Shown here one piece after another: positions 1-12,016 of a DNA stretch of 64,000 bases. Source of the DNA: Malus domestica (Eukaryota > Streptophyta > Magnoliopsida > Rosales > Rosaceae); assembly GCF_042453785.1 (NCBI RefSeq), contig NC_091668.1, forward strand, positions 28,955,501 through 29,019,500, written 5' to 3'. The stretch's first letter is position 1. The number at the start of each line of letters is the position of its first letter. The translations under genes and the position numbers were made by a program. Under the pieces are notes generated by a model. It was given only the letters and a program-made list of their open reading frames with translations. It did not search any database and was not told the DNA's origin.

Positions 1-969
1 AACCAATTTTCCATCAGACCAAACAAAACCCATCACTTGCCTCATCAATCCAACAAAATTCTCAAACTTTCCCACCCTAAAATTTGACAATTCCATTCAA
101 ATTAAACAAAAGTTAGAGCTGAAAAATTGAGCAAAGAAAGAAAGAGAGAGAGAGAGAGGGGGAGGGAGAGTAAACGGATCACCAATAGTAGGAGGCGGCG
201 ACGCCGTATAGCTTGAGGACGAGCAGTAGCGTAAAGGAGAAGAGGAGGATGGGGGCCGCTAAGGCCTGCACGGACTTCAACACTCTCCGCTAGTTCATCA
301 TCACCGTAAAACGATGTCGTCCGCTGCGAAAGTCGAGACTTCAGATTGTGAGAAATCTCAGGAGGAGGTTGCTGTTTCAGTATGCGCCATTGAAACTAAA
401 GAGGCAAGAAATATTCTTTCTCTCCTTCATCTTTTTCGTCGTTCGGGTTGACCCAGATGGCAAAAAATCCCAAATCACCGACCCAGATGCCAAAAGGGCG
501 CTGGGTTTGCAGGACGATAGAGATCGGCGACAACCGTTTTTGGTTTGGTCACTGGAGAAGGGGGGTTGATGCTGCTCATGTGGGTTCGTAGGATGCTGCT
601 CGCAGACGAGGGAGACGGGACTAGCAATCCCGTTGTTTTTGGGGGGCCTCGCTAAGACCTCCTAGTGAAGGATTTAGTCGAGGCAAGTCCTCCTTTGTCC
701 TATTTAACTTGGTCCCGCCAGTGAACAAACACGGATTGCACTAACTTTTAACATAAGCCAGTCCAGTGCGAGCTGAAGAAGGCAAACAAACACCCCCTTA
801 AGGTGTTTAAGGGTCAGACTTCGAAACTGTAGACCTGTTGTGATACATGACCTCAGTTTCTATAATTGGTTATCGCTCCAGTAAGGTTTGAACCTTGGGA
901 AAGAAATACAATTTTACAAAGATTTTGTTTTGACTTTTATCTTTTACTTGTGTATAATTTACCCGTTAG
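1..969. other. Intergenic DNA with gene debris
   Basis: No intact gene is seen. A GA-rich run lies near 136-170. On the minus strand, about 310-178, a reading frame encodes a short hydrophobic segment rich in Leu, Ala and Val that ends in SYYW before a stop. It has an in-frame TAG a few codons after two Met codons, so it looks like the end of a broken small membrane protein. I do not recognise the family. The stretch 800-969 reads as intron sequence belonging to the NDC80-like fragment that follows. Confidence 0.3.
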
Positions 970-1518
970 GTGGAAGCTCAACTGAACCTGTTGAAGAAAG
1001 AGACACAGGAATACACTTCCAGATGTGCAGCCGAAGCTAGAAACTTGGTGGAAGATGTTGAACGGGAGACTCGTAACTTGGTTATTGTGGAAAGAGAAGC
1101 AGACGAGATTCTGAAGGTTTGTCTTTAACTTCTTTGTTGAATAATTAACTTCCAAGTTGTTTTTGTTGTTTCTACATTATGGTCATCAAATTATTATGCC
1201 ATACGAAAATCCTTAACGAGGATTTTGTTAAGTTTGATATCATAACGAATCTCATTGTTCTTGCAGACCTCCAAACTGAAATTGCAGGATGCAATCAAAC
1301 AAACTGAAGAAGAAACTCAGACGTGCGCTTATGGACTCATGGCGGTAATTGACTCAGTCTCGAAGTACAAAGAATATGTGCAGTCTAAGATTTTTGAAAT
1401 GAAGAGAGATGTCTCAGAAACAGCTGTTGCTGCATCAGACACTCACAAAAGTTGCTTGCAATCGCAATTTGGTTTTCTGTCGGATGCAAACCAGCAATCG
1501 GAAACAGCACTCCAATAG
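970..1518 (+). pseudogene. NDC80/HEC1-like kinetochore protein, C-terminal fragment
   Basis: Two exon-like blocks resemble the C-terminal coiled coil of plant NDC80 (HEC1), a subunit of the outer-kinetochore NDC80 complex that binds spindle microtubules. Block 1 (970-1116, 49 codons) opens with VEAQLNLLKKETQEY. Block 2 (1267-1518) contains KLQDAIKQTEEETQ and VDSVSKYKEY-like sequence and ends at TAG. Both are flanked by usable splice borders (tag before 970, gt after 1116, ttgcag before 1267), so this is a DNA-level copy that kept its intron, not a retrocopy. The N-terminal calponin-homology region and most of the coiled coil are missing upstream, although the window edge only 970 bases away leaves open that further exons lie outside. 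The glutamate- and lysine-rich heptads fit a coiled coil. The family call is from memory of plant NDC80. Confidence 0.55.
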
Positions 1519-2296
1519 GCCGTCATACTTGATTCCCTGCCTTGCTGCTTACCGGTTTTATACTCTCGTGCTGAAAGCACCGTGATTTCAACTGATGGGT
1601 AATTAACTGTCATCTGAATTTATCTTTTGATCTTTCTTTGTTACTGTTTTGATTAGTTCTACTAATCAGAAACGGGCTCGATGTGAATCCAACGAATCTC
1701 ATATTCAATTGAGTTGTTTCCACCAGGAGGTTATTACAAAAGTTATGTACAGCAATTCAATAATCTGCTACAAAATGTGCTTGATCATCTTCTGTTCTAG
1801 TTACAATTAATTCCCCCCAGAAACAAGGTAGCTCCTGTAAAACAACTTGCCCTGTAAATATTCTACAAGTACCCGTGATATTGCTTGCAAACTTGTCGAC
1901 TACCATACATCCGTTTCAAGCATTCAGGGTCAGTTTTGTCATCCGCAGTAGATGAGGACCAACCAGTTCAATGACTAATGTGGACAACGGATAGAAGGTT
2001 GTGCACACAGTTCATCTCCTTGGCCGAGTTTCTCTGGTCCGTCGAGTCCCTAATACTGTGGACGGACACAAGGACCAAGAGATGCTTTGTTTGATTAGCA
2101 AGCCATTTGCGTCATCGTGAAAATATTGGAAGCATATCCCCTTCCCCAAACCACGTTCGTGGAAGCTAATGTTCTACCAAGGATTGACGACGTATATAGA
2201 ATCAAACGCTAAGCACATATGAAGGGCAGTAGCTTGCAGTACCAGTACCTCTAATATTACTTTACGATATCAATGAAGGTTGGTTGACCAAAGCAT
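1519..2296. other. Convergent 3' flank between the NDC80-like fragment and the MAPKKK
   Basis: No coding exon is seen. It probably holds the 3' UTR of the minus-strand MAPKKK gene, whose stop codon lies at 2297-2299. No clear polyadenylation signal could be assigned by eye. Confidence 0.4.
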
Positions 2297-5200
2297 TCAC
2301 GAACGTAAACTGTTGCAATGAGGCGAAGCTGGGACAGGGGAAGCGTGGAGTGGCTTTTTCACAAACGGATGGTTCAATAGCTGAGCCGCAGTAGGTCGAC
2401 TATTAGGGTTAACTTGCAAACATTTCAGAATGAAATCCCGTGCATCTCTTGATAAGGTATCAGGAACTGGAGGAGGTTCACCCTGGCCAATCTGAAATAA
2501 AGCTTGCATCTGCCAATCAACACAAACAAGACAATGATTTTTCTCAGATTCTTAAATGACTCCACAGGGGACAATCTAGTGATCTACCACGTCTTTCATA
2601 TGTCTTAGCCTTCTCGCATGAGTGACGGTCCAAATTGATTAAGAATACTAAGGTTACCCTAATCTTCACTGATGTCTGAGAAGAAATTGCCGGATTCAGG
2701 TTTTACAAGGGGTAAACACTTGATTAAGGAATTTAGGAATGGGCATAAAGGAAACTGGGACTTCTAAGAGCTTTCAGAGCTAAGATGTCATTGATGGTAA
2801 TTGAGTTACGTGGAAGAGTAAATAACATATTGTTAATAAGTAGCACAAAGGCCGAGTACAAGTAAGATGATCCGGGTAAAATCACACGGTGGGGGATGTG
2901 TGGCATGAGGTTGGCTCCTACATCCAATGATCTAGGTCAAAATGTAATGTGGGCATATTGTTATGCATTTCTTATACTAAGGAAAAAGTAAAAGATTAGC
3001 ATTCAATGTGCAGAAATGTTGAACATACGCCTTCCAGGTGAGAGTATGGAGGCTGGCGGGTTAACATCTCTAACACAGCGCATCCAAGGCTCCATATATC
3101 AGCTGCAAGCCCATAGCCACGATTCCTTAGATTAACAACCTACAATTTTACAGCTTACTGGTCAACAGGTTAACTCAAAATCCATGAAACAGATAAGCAT
3201 GCTCGGAGCAACTAATTCCCAATTATACCATTGCAACAGAAAATTGATCTATGGATGAGAACAGAAAAACAAAATGTAAAGATGTCATTAAGTTTTCTAT
3301 TGCAAGGTAAATGATGAAAATTAAGTTTTGTACGTCAAAGAGTAACGGGACAATAACAGTTAAATCCTAATTTCAATTCGGGAGATCCTAGTCATAAAAT
3401 AAAATCCAGTACAACAATAGAAGTTACACTAACTACATGGATAATCACAACTAGATGAATTACTCTACATCATACTAATTTTACTATGTCAAGGCGTCTG
3501 TTGAAATACCAATCTGATGTGTACAAACACTTATTTATCGTAAAGAGAGGAGGCAAACCTCAGGGGCCATCCAATAAGCAGTCCCTTTGCAAGACTTCAC
3601 GTCATTAAATTTGGTTGCCTAGAAAAACAGAAGGCCAATGTGGAATGATTCAGCATTAGAAATTCTATGAATTTATATTTCAATAAAACAGAAGTTCTAT
3701 GAAATGAACATGAGAGAGAGGTTAGTATTGGGAATTATACCTTGGCTAACCCAAAGTCAGCAAGTTTCACAGATCCACTTGCATCCACCAATATATTAGC
3801 ACATTTGATATCCCTGGAAAAAAAAAATCTTATAAATATAGACGATAGAAGCAAATTTTAAACTTCTACAAGTTCAATATCAATATAGGGAACATATAGT
3901 CTAGAAAGCAGAAAAATATGTCCAAGGGAATTATACAAATGTAGGTTAAATGAGGATTGTTTGGTTTGTTATTTTTTACGTATTTGTGTCTTATCTCTAA
4001 ATGGGCATTTATGTTGTATGTAATTACAGACAAATATGTTTTCCTATCACTCTATTCCTTGTAACTTTTGGTGTGTATTGATACACATAAAATGTTTCAC
4101 ATTATATGATGGGAGAGATTTTAATTCATTCTCACCAAAAGTGACAAGATACAAAATTGGGTATACCTACATATTTAATGTTGCTCTCATAATTTTGTGT
4201 TAAAGAAGACAGTTATATTCTAGGAGATGGATCCGATTATTTGTATGCGAAGATTTTAGGGCGTAATTCAGTTCCAACTAATTGCATAATCTTGTAGGGT
4301 ATGTTTGGGTGAGGAACTTCCAAATTTCAAGGGCTTTAGCAATAGCGATGACAACATGGATCACAGAAAGTTAGATAAGAGGAATTAGAAAATGCACCTC
4401 ATGATCATTACAAAGGTATGTGATAGGGACTTGTAAATGACTCCTTCCAAGTAGTCAATTGCAAGTTCCTCTATCATGCCTTCTGTAATGTATTTCTACT
4501 TCCTTCTACAAAACATTTTGTGATCCATTTCTTCATCATTTTGCCTAAATGCCTTGGAATTTGGAAGGCCCTCACCCAAACATAGGGTACCTAATGATAC
4601 AAACCCATTTCCCAAACCCTCCCTTATATTTTGGTCTACTGCTTGTTCACAGTTTTGTCTACTAAGATTCGTATAGGTCAATGGTTCAATCCCTTCCAAT
4701 GTAACCAAAAAAGACAAGAAAGAAAGTTCACAATACAAAAATTCCAGTACCAAAGTATATTACCTGTGAACCACCTTACGATCATGAAGATATGTCAACC
4801 CGCTTAAAATCTGCCATGTAAACACAGAGACTTGAGAATCCCTCAAGAGATACTTTTGATATAGATTTGCAAGTGAGCCTTTTGTTACAAGCTCAAGGAA
4901 GATATAGAGCTTAGTTTCGTCCTGTAATAAGATTACAATGAACAATTAGTGTACAAGTCAGGAGAATTCAATAATATATTAAATTAACATTGAAATACAG
5001 CGAGCTACGTTATCTTATGATTGCAGCTTGAGTAGTTGCATTGCTGAAGCATTTGTTAGATTGATCATTTTATGGTTCTACAAATACATGTACATACATA
5101 CACACATACAAGTACAAATACCCATGCACTAACTACAACAACAAGAACACATGCAAAACGAATAGATAAATCTTCCCCAATAAGTAGAAAGTTGTAATTC

Positions 5201-7099
5201 CCACTAAACAAACTGGCAGGAACCAAATAGAAATGCAAACCAAGAAAGAAAGAAGCATACCTTGTCCGTGCCCAGATATTGAACTATGTTGTCATGTTCA
5301 AACTGACTTAAAAGATGAATCTCCTGTACAACAATAATCGTATTAGAAGGAAGAAGGTTAAGGGTTCCAGGAAACAAATAGCATCTACTAAGTAAGGAAA
5401 AAAAGTTATGCAGCTGAATGAAGTTTCAATCATTTAATAATGCCATTAGATGTTCTTTTTTGAAAAACAAAATAATGCCATTAGATAGTAATTTGCAGCT
5501 GAACTAAGAAAAAGCAGAACAAGACTGCTTCTTTCGACCTGCTCAAGTTGGATTATGCTCTGCTTCCCCTGGCTCCCCTGATCCAGTAAAGAAACCTCCT
5601 TTACAGCAAAAAAGAATCCATCACTGCAAAAGAACAATTGCAGCATCACATAAACAGAGAGAGACCAACCCAGTTTAATGCAATCCCAAGTTCACCTTCT
5701 CCATCCTTTTTCTAACTTTACAATTTCTTGCTAAGAAAATTCTAAACGCTTTGAGTGGAAACGCCTAAAGTAGAATGGAATGCACAGCATGAAAAATAAA
5801 AGTAGGATAAAATGGCAAGTCAATTGGGAAATGCTAAAGGAAAATGCTAGGGATAAAGGTTTTCGAGACTACCTCAAAGGTTTTACGGGTACATTATGCA
5901 AAAGATTAAAAACAAACAAGTGTGTAAATGGATAGCAGTACAAGAAACTATACAATTAGAAATGAGAATCTTTTAACCATGAATGGTGGTCCCCCTTGTT
6001 ATGAAAGTGGTGGTAGTCTTGATATCCTATGTTTCTATTCGTTAGCGCTAAGTTCTTCATCGAATTCCCAGTCTCCTACCAAAGTAGAGTTATTTCTTTT
6101 TCATTTTTGTTTCAAATTCAAAGTAATCTTGTTCAGATTGGGTTTAAATCAAACAAAGTGCTAATCACCAACAACAAGGCAGGAACAAAAATTGATAAAG
6201 TTTTGGTAGCTAGAGTAAATATTAAAAAAGATTTTGGACAAATGGAGGTGGAAGATGATCACTTACTCAGTAAAGCCTTCATACACAGTCCCATAAGAAC
6301 CACTTCCCAAAAGCTGACCCTTTTGCCACGATGACGAAACACTCCGCCTGAATTTCCCATTCGGAGAAAAAATACTATGGATTGGCTCCGGGTTCAATCT
6401 TACAATGCCAACAAAACCAACACTGTCATCTGCATTTTGATCATCATTACTGTCATTGGATGGAGATGAGTTACACTCGTCATTTGCTTCGTTTACCGCT
6501 TCCCTCTCGCCATTTGCTTTAACTGCAAGCTCCTCTTCATCCAAGCTCATATCGCCAACGCAAATCGGCGAATTTACACCAATGTGGTCCTCCAGGGGGG
6601 GAAATGATTTCAATACAACCGGAGGCGGGCGGGGACCTTTAATTCCTCCACCAGCACCGCCATTTTTCACATTTCCCCCAAATTCCGCCAAACTCGAAGC
6701 CTTAATTTCACTATCGAGCTGCCTAACCCTAGCTTCGGATTTCTTCTCCAAAACGTCAACGTTTGCTCTGTCTCGCAACTGAGGATGACGATTCTGATCG
6801 CGGAGGCGAGAGCGAGGGGTCATGCGGGCCCGCTGGGCCTCCCACGCTGCGATTGGGATGGCGAAGTCTTCGGGGCCGGAAAGGCCAAGGCTGCGGCAGA
6901 TGAGGTCGAATTCACCGTCGATGCCACTGACACGGAAGCTGGTTCGGTCGGAGAGAGGGGACTGACGGCCGTGCGAGGAGGAGTAGGAAGGAGAATAAGA
7001 GGAAGGGGAGAAGGTAGAGGCGTCGTAGTCGATGTTCTTGCTGGCGTTTCGGCGTTCGAGTTTGGGTTTCGGACGTTTGGATTGCTTGGCGGCGTCCAT
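2297..7099 (-). CDS. MEKK1-type mitogen-activated protein kinase kinase kinase
   Basis: Serine/threonine kinase that should phosphorylate MAPK kinases in stress or immune signalling. Eight minus-strand coding exons join in frame to 531 aa: 7099-6267, 5623-5539, 5323-5261, 4921-4764, 3813-3741, 3618-3559, 3139-3029 and 2509-2297, all with GT-AG borders. The upstream frame remains open beyond 7099 but has no earlier ATG, so ATG 7097-7099 (MDAAKQSKRP) is the start. Residues 1-255 are a Ser-, Pro- and acid-rich regulatory region. The kinase domain then shows the glycine loop GSGSYGTVYEG at the end of exon 1, AVKEVSLL with the ATP lysine in exon 2, HRDIKCANIL across exons 4-5, DFGLAK, GTAYWMAPE in exon 6, and ADIWSLGC in exon 7. 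The short Ser/Pro tail after HPFVKKP is typical of MEKK1 kinases. All catalytic residues are present. The gene looks complete and functional; the exact paralogue (MEKK1, 2 or 3) is not resolved. Confidence 0.9.
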
Positions 7100-8329
7100 G
7101 ATTTGCTGCCGATGCTGCTTCTTCTTCTTCGTCAAGTATAGTATGGTATGCTATGCAGCATCAAAGTCTCAAGTTGGAAGCTTGGAGGGTTGGAAGTGTG
7201 GCAGCCATTGACGGTTGCTTTGTTTTCTAGCTTCTGCTGTCGAGTGGCGCTCTAACGCGGTTCTGGATTATTTCAATTTCAATCAGAGAGCGAGAGAGAA
7301 AGATCTGAAACGCTGACACTTGGCGGTACCTTTGACGCCTTCTTGTGGAGGACGTCAAATGAAATGGTATCACCGTCACGTGGGATCTGTATTCAATAAT
7401 ACATTATCAACTCCAAGTTTTTTTTTCTACACATAATATGTTATTGGATTGGAATGTTATATGGCGGTGAACTCGTTCTATGTAAGTTACACTTCTAGTT
7501 GTGGTGCTAAGTTTTGTCGGTTTATCCATTAAGATGGAGTGTATTTGTGAGTAATAGATACGATAAATTGCTTAAGGTCTCGTTTGGTACGTCAAATTGT
7601 ATTGGCTGTTTTTGTCAAATGGACTAATCTATCCATAGAATAGTATTGACTATATAATCAGACGTTTAGTTCAATATCAAACTAAAAATCGACTATTTTA
7701 TATTCTTACTATTGTACCTAATAAAAGGGATGTCAATTAAAACATCAAAAATAAAAAATTATGGGCATTACAAAAAGTTTTACTATTCTTCTCTTTCCTC
7801 TCATCAAATAGAAAAAAGGGGATTTTAAGAGTCTTGCTTGTCATTTGGACTTTGGCATTTATTTTTCCTATTTTGTCATTTATTTAGGGACTGCATTTCA
7901 AAAATCTTTATATATTTTTTTTAATGTATTTTTCTTTCAAAATGTATATAAATTTTAGAGTGTAAAATAAAATATTTGAAGTGTTATAACAATTTCCTTT
8001 ATTTTAACCAAATTACTTAAAATAATATACAAATAAAATAAATTGAAACCCTTCCTCTTGCCCAGATTTCTCCACTGCACCATCCCCTCACCACTCTCTC
8101 CCCTGTCCTGTCATGCCGTCTCTTCTGTCTCTCGAATATACCGGTTTGGTACAATCTTCAAAAATAGATGTTTTGCAATTTTTTTTTTAACAAATAATAG
8201 TATATATGCTAACGAAATGCAAGAGTGGACTAGCATAAGCAATAAGCTTATCATAATAATATGGTTCAACTTCGCCTTAGGAATAAGCTTACCATAATAA
8301 TATGAAATCTATCTACCTTTTTTAGAATA
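7100..8329. other. MAPKKK promoter side and repeat-rich spacer
   Basis: The 5' flank of the minus-strand MAPKKK, with a GA-repeat near 7286-7302 that could lie in the leader or promoter. A segment near 7575-7740 (opening gtctcgtttggtac) has the look of one end of a small DNA transposon, but I could not find its partner end. The rest is AT-rich with no gene. Confidence 0.35.
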
Positions 8330-8545
8330 TGGATCCTTGTCGGATCCTCTCTGTGAAAATTTGAGAATCCGTAAATCATATTAGTTTATCGTACATCATT
8401 CAATCAGAAATTATTTTAAATACTTTTTAATTAAAATTAAATACAAACAATACCTGACAAAAATTAACTTCACAATGTACAATTAACAGACACGATTTAC
8501 AAATTTTCATGATCCTCACAAGGACCCGAAGAGGATCCTGTCGGC
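8330..8545. mobile_element. Inverted-repeat (MITE-like) element
   Basis: The left end (ggatccttgtcggatcctct, then tgaaaatttgagaatccgtaaatc) is an imperfect inverted copy of the right end (gatttacaaattttcatgatcctcacaagg, then gaggatcctgtcgg). About 216 bp, AT-rich centre, no coding capacity. This structure fits a non-autonomous DNA transposon. No target duplication was identified with certainty. Confidence 0.45.
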
Positions 8546-9131
8546 TTTTTTTATTCTTGTTTCAATGATACGTAACCTTATTTTTCTCTTGTCATTTGTT
8601 GTATAAGCATCATGCTTGACCCAGCAAAAACAAAGTAAGCCTCATGCTCGTGAAGTGTTCCCACACCTAAAAGGGTAAGACTAATTCTCGATGGGCCCGA
8701 AAAGACTTAAAATCATTTCAACTCTGACCACATTCAAATAACACCGTGTTTGAAGTTAATTGTAACCTTATACAAAATCTTTAAAATATTTTAACATCAT
8801 TCATTTACTTATTATTCATTTCAACTAACCACAAAATCCAAGCGGCAAAATTTAATTTACTCCTTTTTTTATGGGCCTTTTTCTTCTTTTGGAATCAATT
8901 TTCCACTCAGAGTGAGATGTTAACATCAAAAGAAGAAAAATGCAGTAACATAACACCAAGACTGCATACTCAGTAACCATTGAAAGAACAAAAACAAGTA
9001 GACAAATACGAAACGACGAGTATACGCTTCCAATCTAGTAACATTCTGCTCTTATAATGGGTTATAACCTGTTAGAAAATTGACTTCTTTCTTCTACAAC
9101 AGATGCCTCCGGTGGACCTCACACGATATTT
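8546..9131. other. Spacer and probable PTPA 3' UTR
   Basis: AT-rich DNA without a gene. The part nearest 9131 lies downstream of the proposed PTPA stop and is probably its 3' UTR. Confidence 0.35.
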
Positions 9132-12016
9132 CTACTCCCTGTGAAGAAAATATTTGGGAAATGAATCAGTTAACAAACAGAATAAGCTGCAATTATCCAT
9201 CCGCAAGGGGCGGGATGGAGGGTTATAATTGCATTTGATCTTCATGCTATCAAAGAAAATATGCCTCCCAACAGTTGAAACGTTCAATGCTGAATTAAAA
9301 AGACCGTCTAGATAGTTAACTGTCGAATCATGATTGATACATACAATATGAGAAATTAACATCTCTGCTTAGATATCAACCAATGAAAAGTCTAAGACAA
9401 AAGGAAACGCAAACAAATTATGAATACTACTGATACAAACCATTTTTAGATCAACCAAGGTGAACGGTATTATATTGTTTTGACAGTTATCCCTTTTTCA
9501 TAAGAACTTCAGATGGTTATCCTATGTTTAATGAAAAGTGAAATGATCATATCATGTTCCCTGGTATAGCTTTAAGCCGTCTTTAAGCATTACTGGCTTA
9601 TGAAAATAAATCTATTTAACTCCAACATGAGAATGCTCATAATCACAACTAAGTGAAGGCTCCTGCCAACATGCGGTATTGGGGAAGCAAGATGTACAGA
9701 CACTCCTATTTCCAAGAGGCTGTGATGTAGGACAGAGAAGTGCAGTGGATCTTAGATTGTTTAGCGAATCAGGTCATTGGTGCAAGCCATCCCATTCCAC
9801 AAAGGCTTAACTTCACATTGCTCACAAATTCACCTTCAAAATCTTTTTTTTCCTGCCTGCATATAGCCCGGAAAGCACACTTGAATCATAAAATAATGAC
9901 TGGTTGTTGGCGGGTACCATGATCCCCAATACACTCGCAACTAGGCAATCAATCTCAGTTTAGCATGTCCTGGTTCTTTCAAAGGTAAGAGAGAAACCGA
10001 CTTAAGATAAGACTTAAGACCAAGTAAATGATCTCTCATGGCAATAGAGGTCTTATTCACATAAAAGCCAAGAAGGGATTCCATAATAGCTGTCGTGATT
10101 GTGATCAAAACAAGATTCCAGTACGTTTGTATTCAAAAAGGAAACTCCGAAACACCTAATAAATTGCATTTTTCGTCTTTACAGTACATAAAAAAACAAT
10201 ACTGGAATTTCCCATTTCTGCAACTTAAGGTAAACAGAACGTCACCATTCTTAAGGGTTGTGCAATCAATAGCACAAAGGTAATCTGAAAATCATGACTA
10301 GAATATGATAACCAAAATAACACCCTGCTAACAATGATGAAATAGTTGATGTGATCGGTTAAACCTGGCTCCAAAATTGCTCTAGCAGCAATCTCATTGA
10401 TTTGACACTAGAAGTTTAATAACCTAGCCATTGGAGGTAATTCAATAACGTTAAATAATGGACTGCCAAAACTGCTAGACATTCGCCTAATGTTGTAGAG
10501 ATAAATATACCAATTCGAAGCATCCTTCATAACCAATTTTTTTTAATCACACCAAAACAAGTTACTAAGCTTAACCAAGCACGCTGCACAACACCGAGTA
10601 CTTGACCTAGTAGTTTAAGTGTGGTTCATCCAAGTAAGGAAAACTAGCTTCAGCATTCTGCCAAGCGTAAGCGTGGTTCCTACGTACCTAAGTTTGCTAA
10701 ACTATCAATAATCACTAGATTACACAGTAGAATAAAAATTTTACTTAATATCTTTTCATATTTGCAGAAACTAGCAATCATATTCAAACCATTTACAGAG
10801 AGGGAAAGGGGCAAGGATCATACCACTTGATGAGCCAGCCAAACAGAAAATGCTGCATAATCGGAACCTTCCCCAACACCTCAGCCTTATACATCTTAAG
10901 CAACCCACTATTCACTTTGTTCCAATTAGGCACTCCACTGATATCATCCAACAATGGCGAGTGCTCCGAAAATGGACCCTTCTTCACCTTCTTCACAAAC
11001 TGAATGCACGAGAGATACAAATATTCTTTCGAAAAATTCTCCACGATATCATCATTGTGAACTGACTTAGGCTTCATATACTTATGCTCGATCAACTGCG
11101 ACGCCCCGAAAATAAACGGCAGGAAATGGTAGTCATCGAGGCCCCAAACACCGTGAGACCCTGCCGGCTCCAGGCAATACACCAACTGCAGCTTCCTCAT
11201 CAAGTCCAAGTACTTGACGAAAACTCGAGCCACGACGGCCGGATAATCTTCTTCTTTGATCACCCCCATTCTCGCCAGGCAGTAGAGCCAAGCAGCGAAG
11301 TTGGTCTCGTGCCCTGTACCGTAATCAATCCGGCTCGGGTTCCCGAAGCTATCAGTGAAATACGGAACGATCTCGATGGTAGAAGGGTGGAGATGCTCGG
11401 GGAGGAACTGCAGCATGAGGGAGTGGCTGGTTTCGAACAATCGCTCGTGCCAGGAGCGGAATGAAACGTTGCCGTATCGGGCGGCTTGCTGGGTGGGTGG
11501 GATTTCGTCGACCCATTGAATTAGGGTCTCTAGAATGGAGATGATGGTGTTGACGGTGTCGGATTGGTGACAGGGGTCGGAGATTTTCTTGGCGCGGATG
11601 GACTCAGAGAGGGCGGCGACGAATCCGACAAAGTGTTTGCCGGAGAATGATTCGTGGAAGCGGCGGAGGTCGTCGGGGGACTGGATGACTTTGGAGGGGG
11701 ATTGGAAGTGGAAGGGAGGGGAGATTTGGGGGACAGAGAGGGGTTGGGGTACAGGGGTGAGGATGATGGCCTGTTGGGAGTTAGAGTTTGGAGGGAGGTT
11801 GATGGCGGGAGCTCGGATTGGGCGGTAGTTTGGGGGAGGGGAGATGTCGGAGAAGGAGGGTGGGGGAGAGGCCATGGGGGTTGGGGCTCCGCATTTGCAG
11901 CAGGTTGGGGTGGAAATGGCGGTGGCGGTGGTGGTGATGGAAGTTGGTGGAGATTCTGGGGACTTGGGGTTTTGGTGGTGGTGCTCCGATTTGCAGGAAG
12001 TTTGTAGGGGTTCCAT
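9132..12016 (-). CDS. Serine/threonine-protein phosphatase 2A activator (PTPA)
   Basis: Peptidyl-prolyl isomerase-type activator of the PP2A catalytic subunit, acting in cytosol and nucleus. The main exon runs 12016-10824. Its first ~115 residues are Pro/Ser-rich and probably disordered; the PTPA fold follows, with SFRSWHERL, DYGTGHETNFAAWLYCLAR and GVWGLDDYHFLPFIFGA, the conserved substrate and nucleotide pocket segments. Read straight through, the frame ends 24 bases past the family's usual end with an atypical PCPFPSL tail. A GT donor (AAGTG|gtatga) lies exactly there, and a minus-strand acceptor cttcacag|GGAGTAG at 9138 would supply codons W-E-stop, giving the family's usual KWE ending. 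I therefore propose a 7-nt final coding exon (9138-9132) after a 1.69-kb intron, for 399 aa; the read-through alternative is 407 aa ending at 10793. Family identity is secure; the last exon is inference. Confidence 0.88.

Noticed and set aside
7100-7135. N-terminal extension of the MAPKKK to 7135
   Set aside because: The open frame reaches 7135 but the codon there is TTG, not ATG; the first ATG is at 7099.
6456-7141. Plus-strand frames opposite MAPKKK exon 1
   Set aside because: Antisense shadows of a confirmed coding exon.
11084-12007. Plus-strand frames opposite PTPA
   Set aside because: They are shadows of the GC-rich PTPA coding exon, with no domain and Gly/Glu-biased composition.
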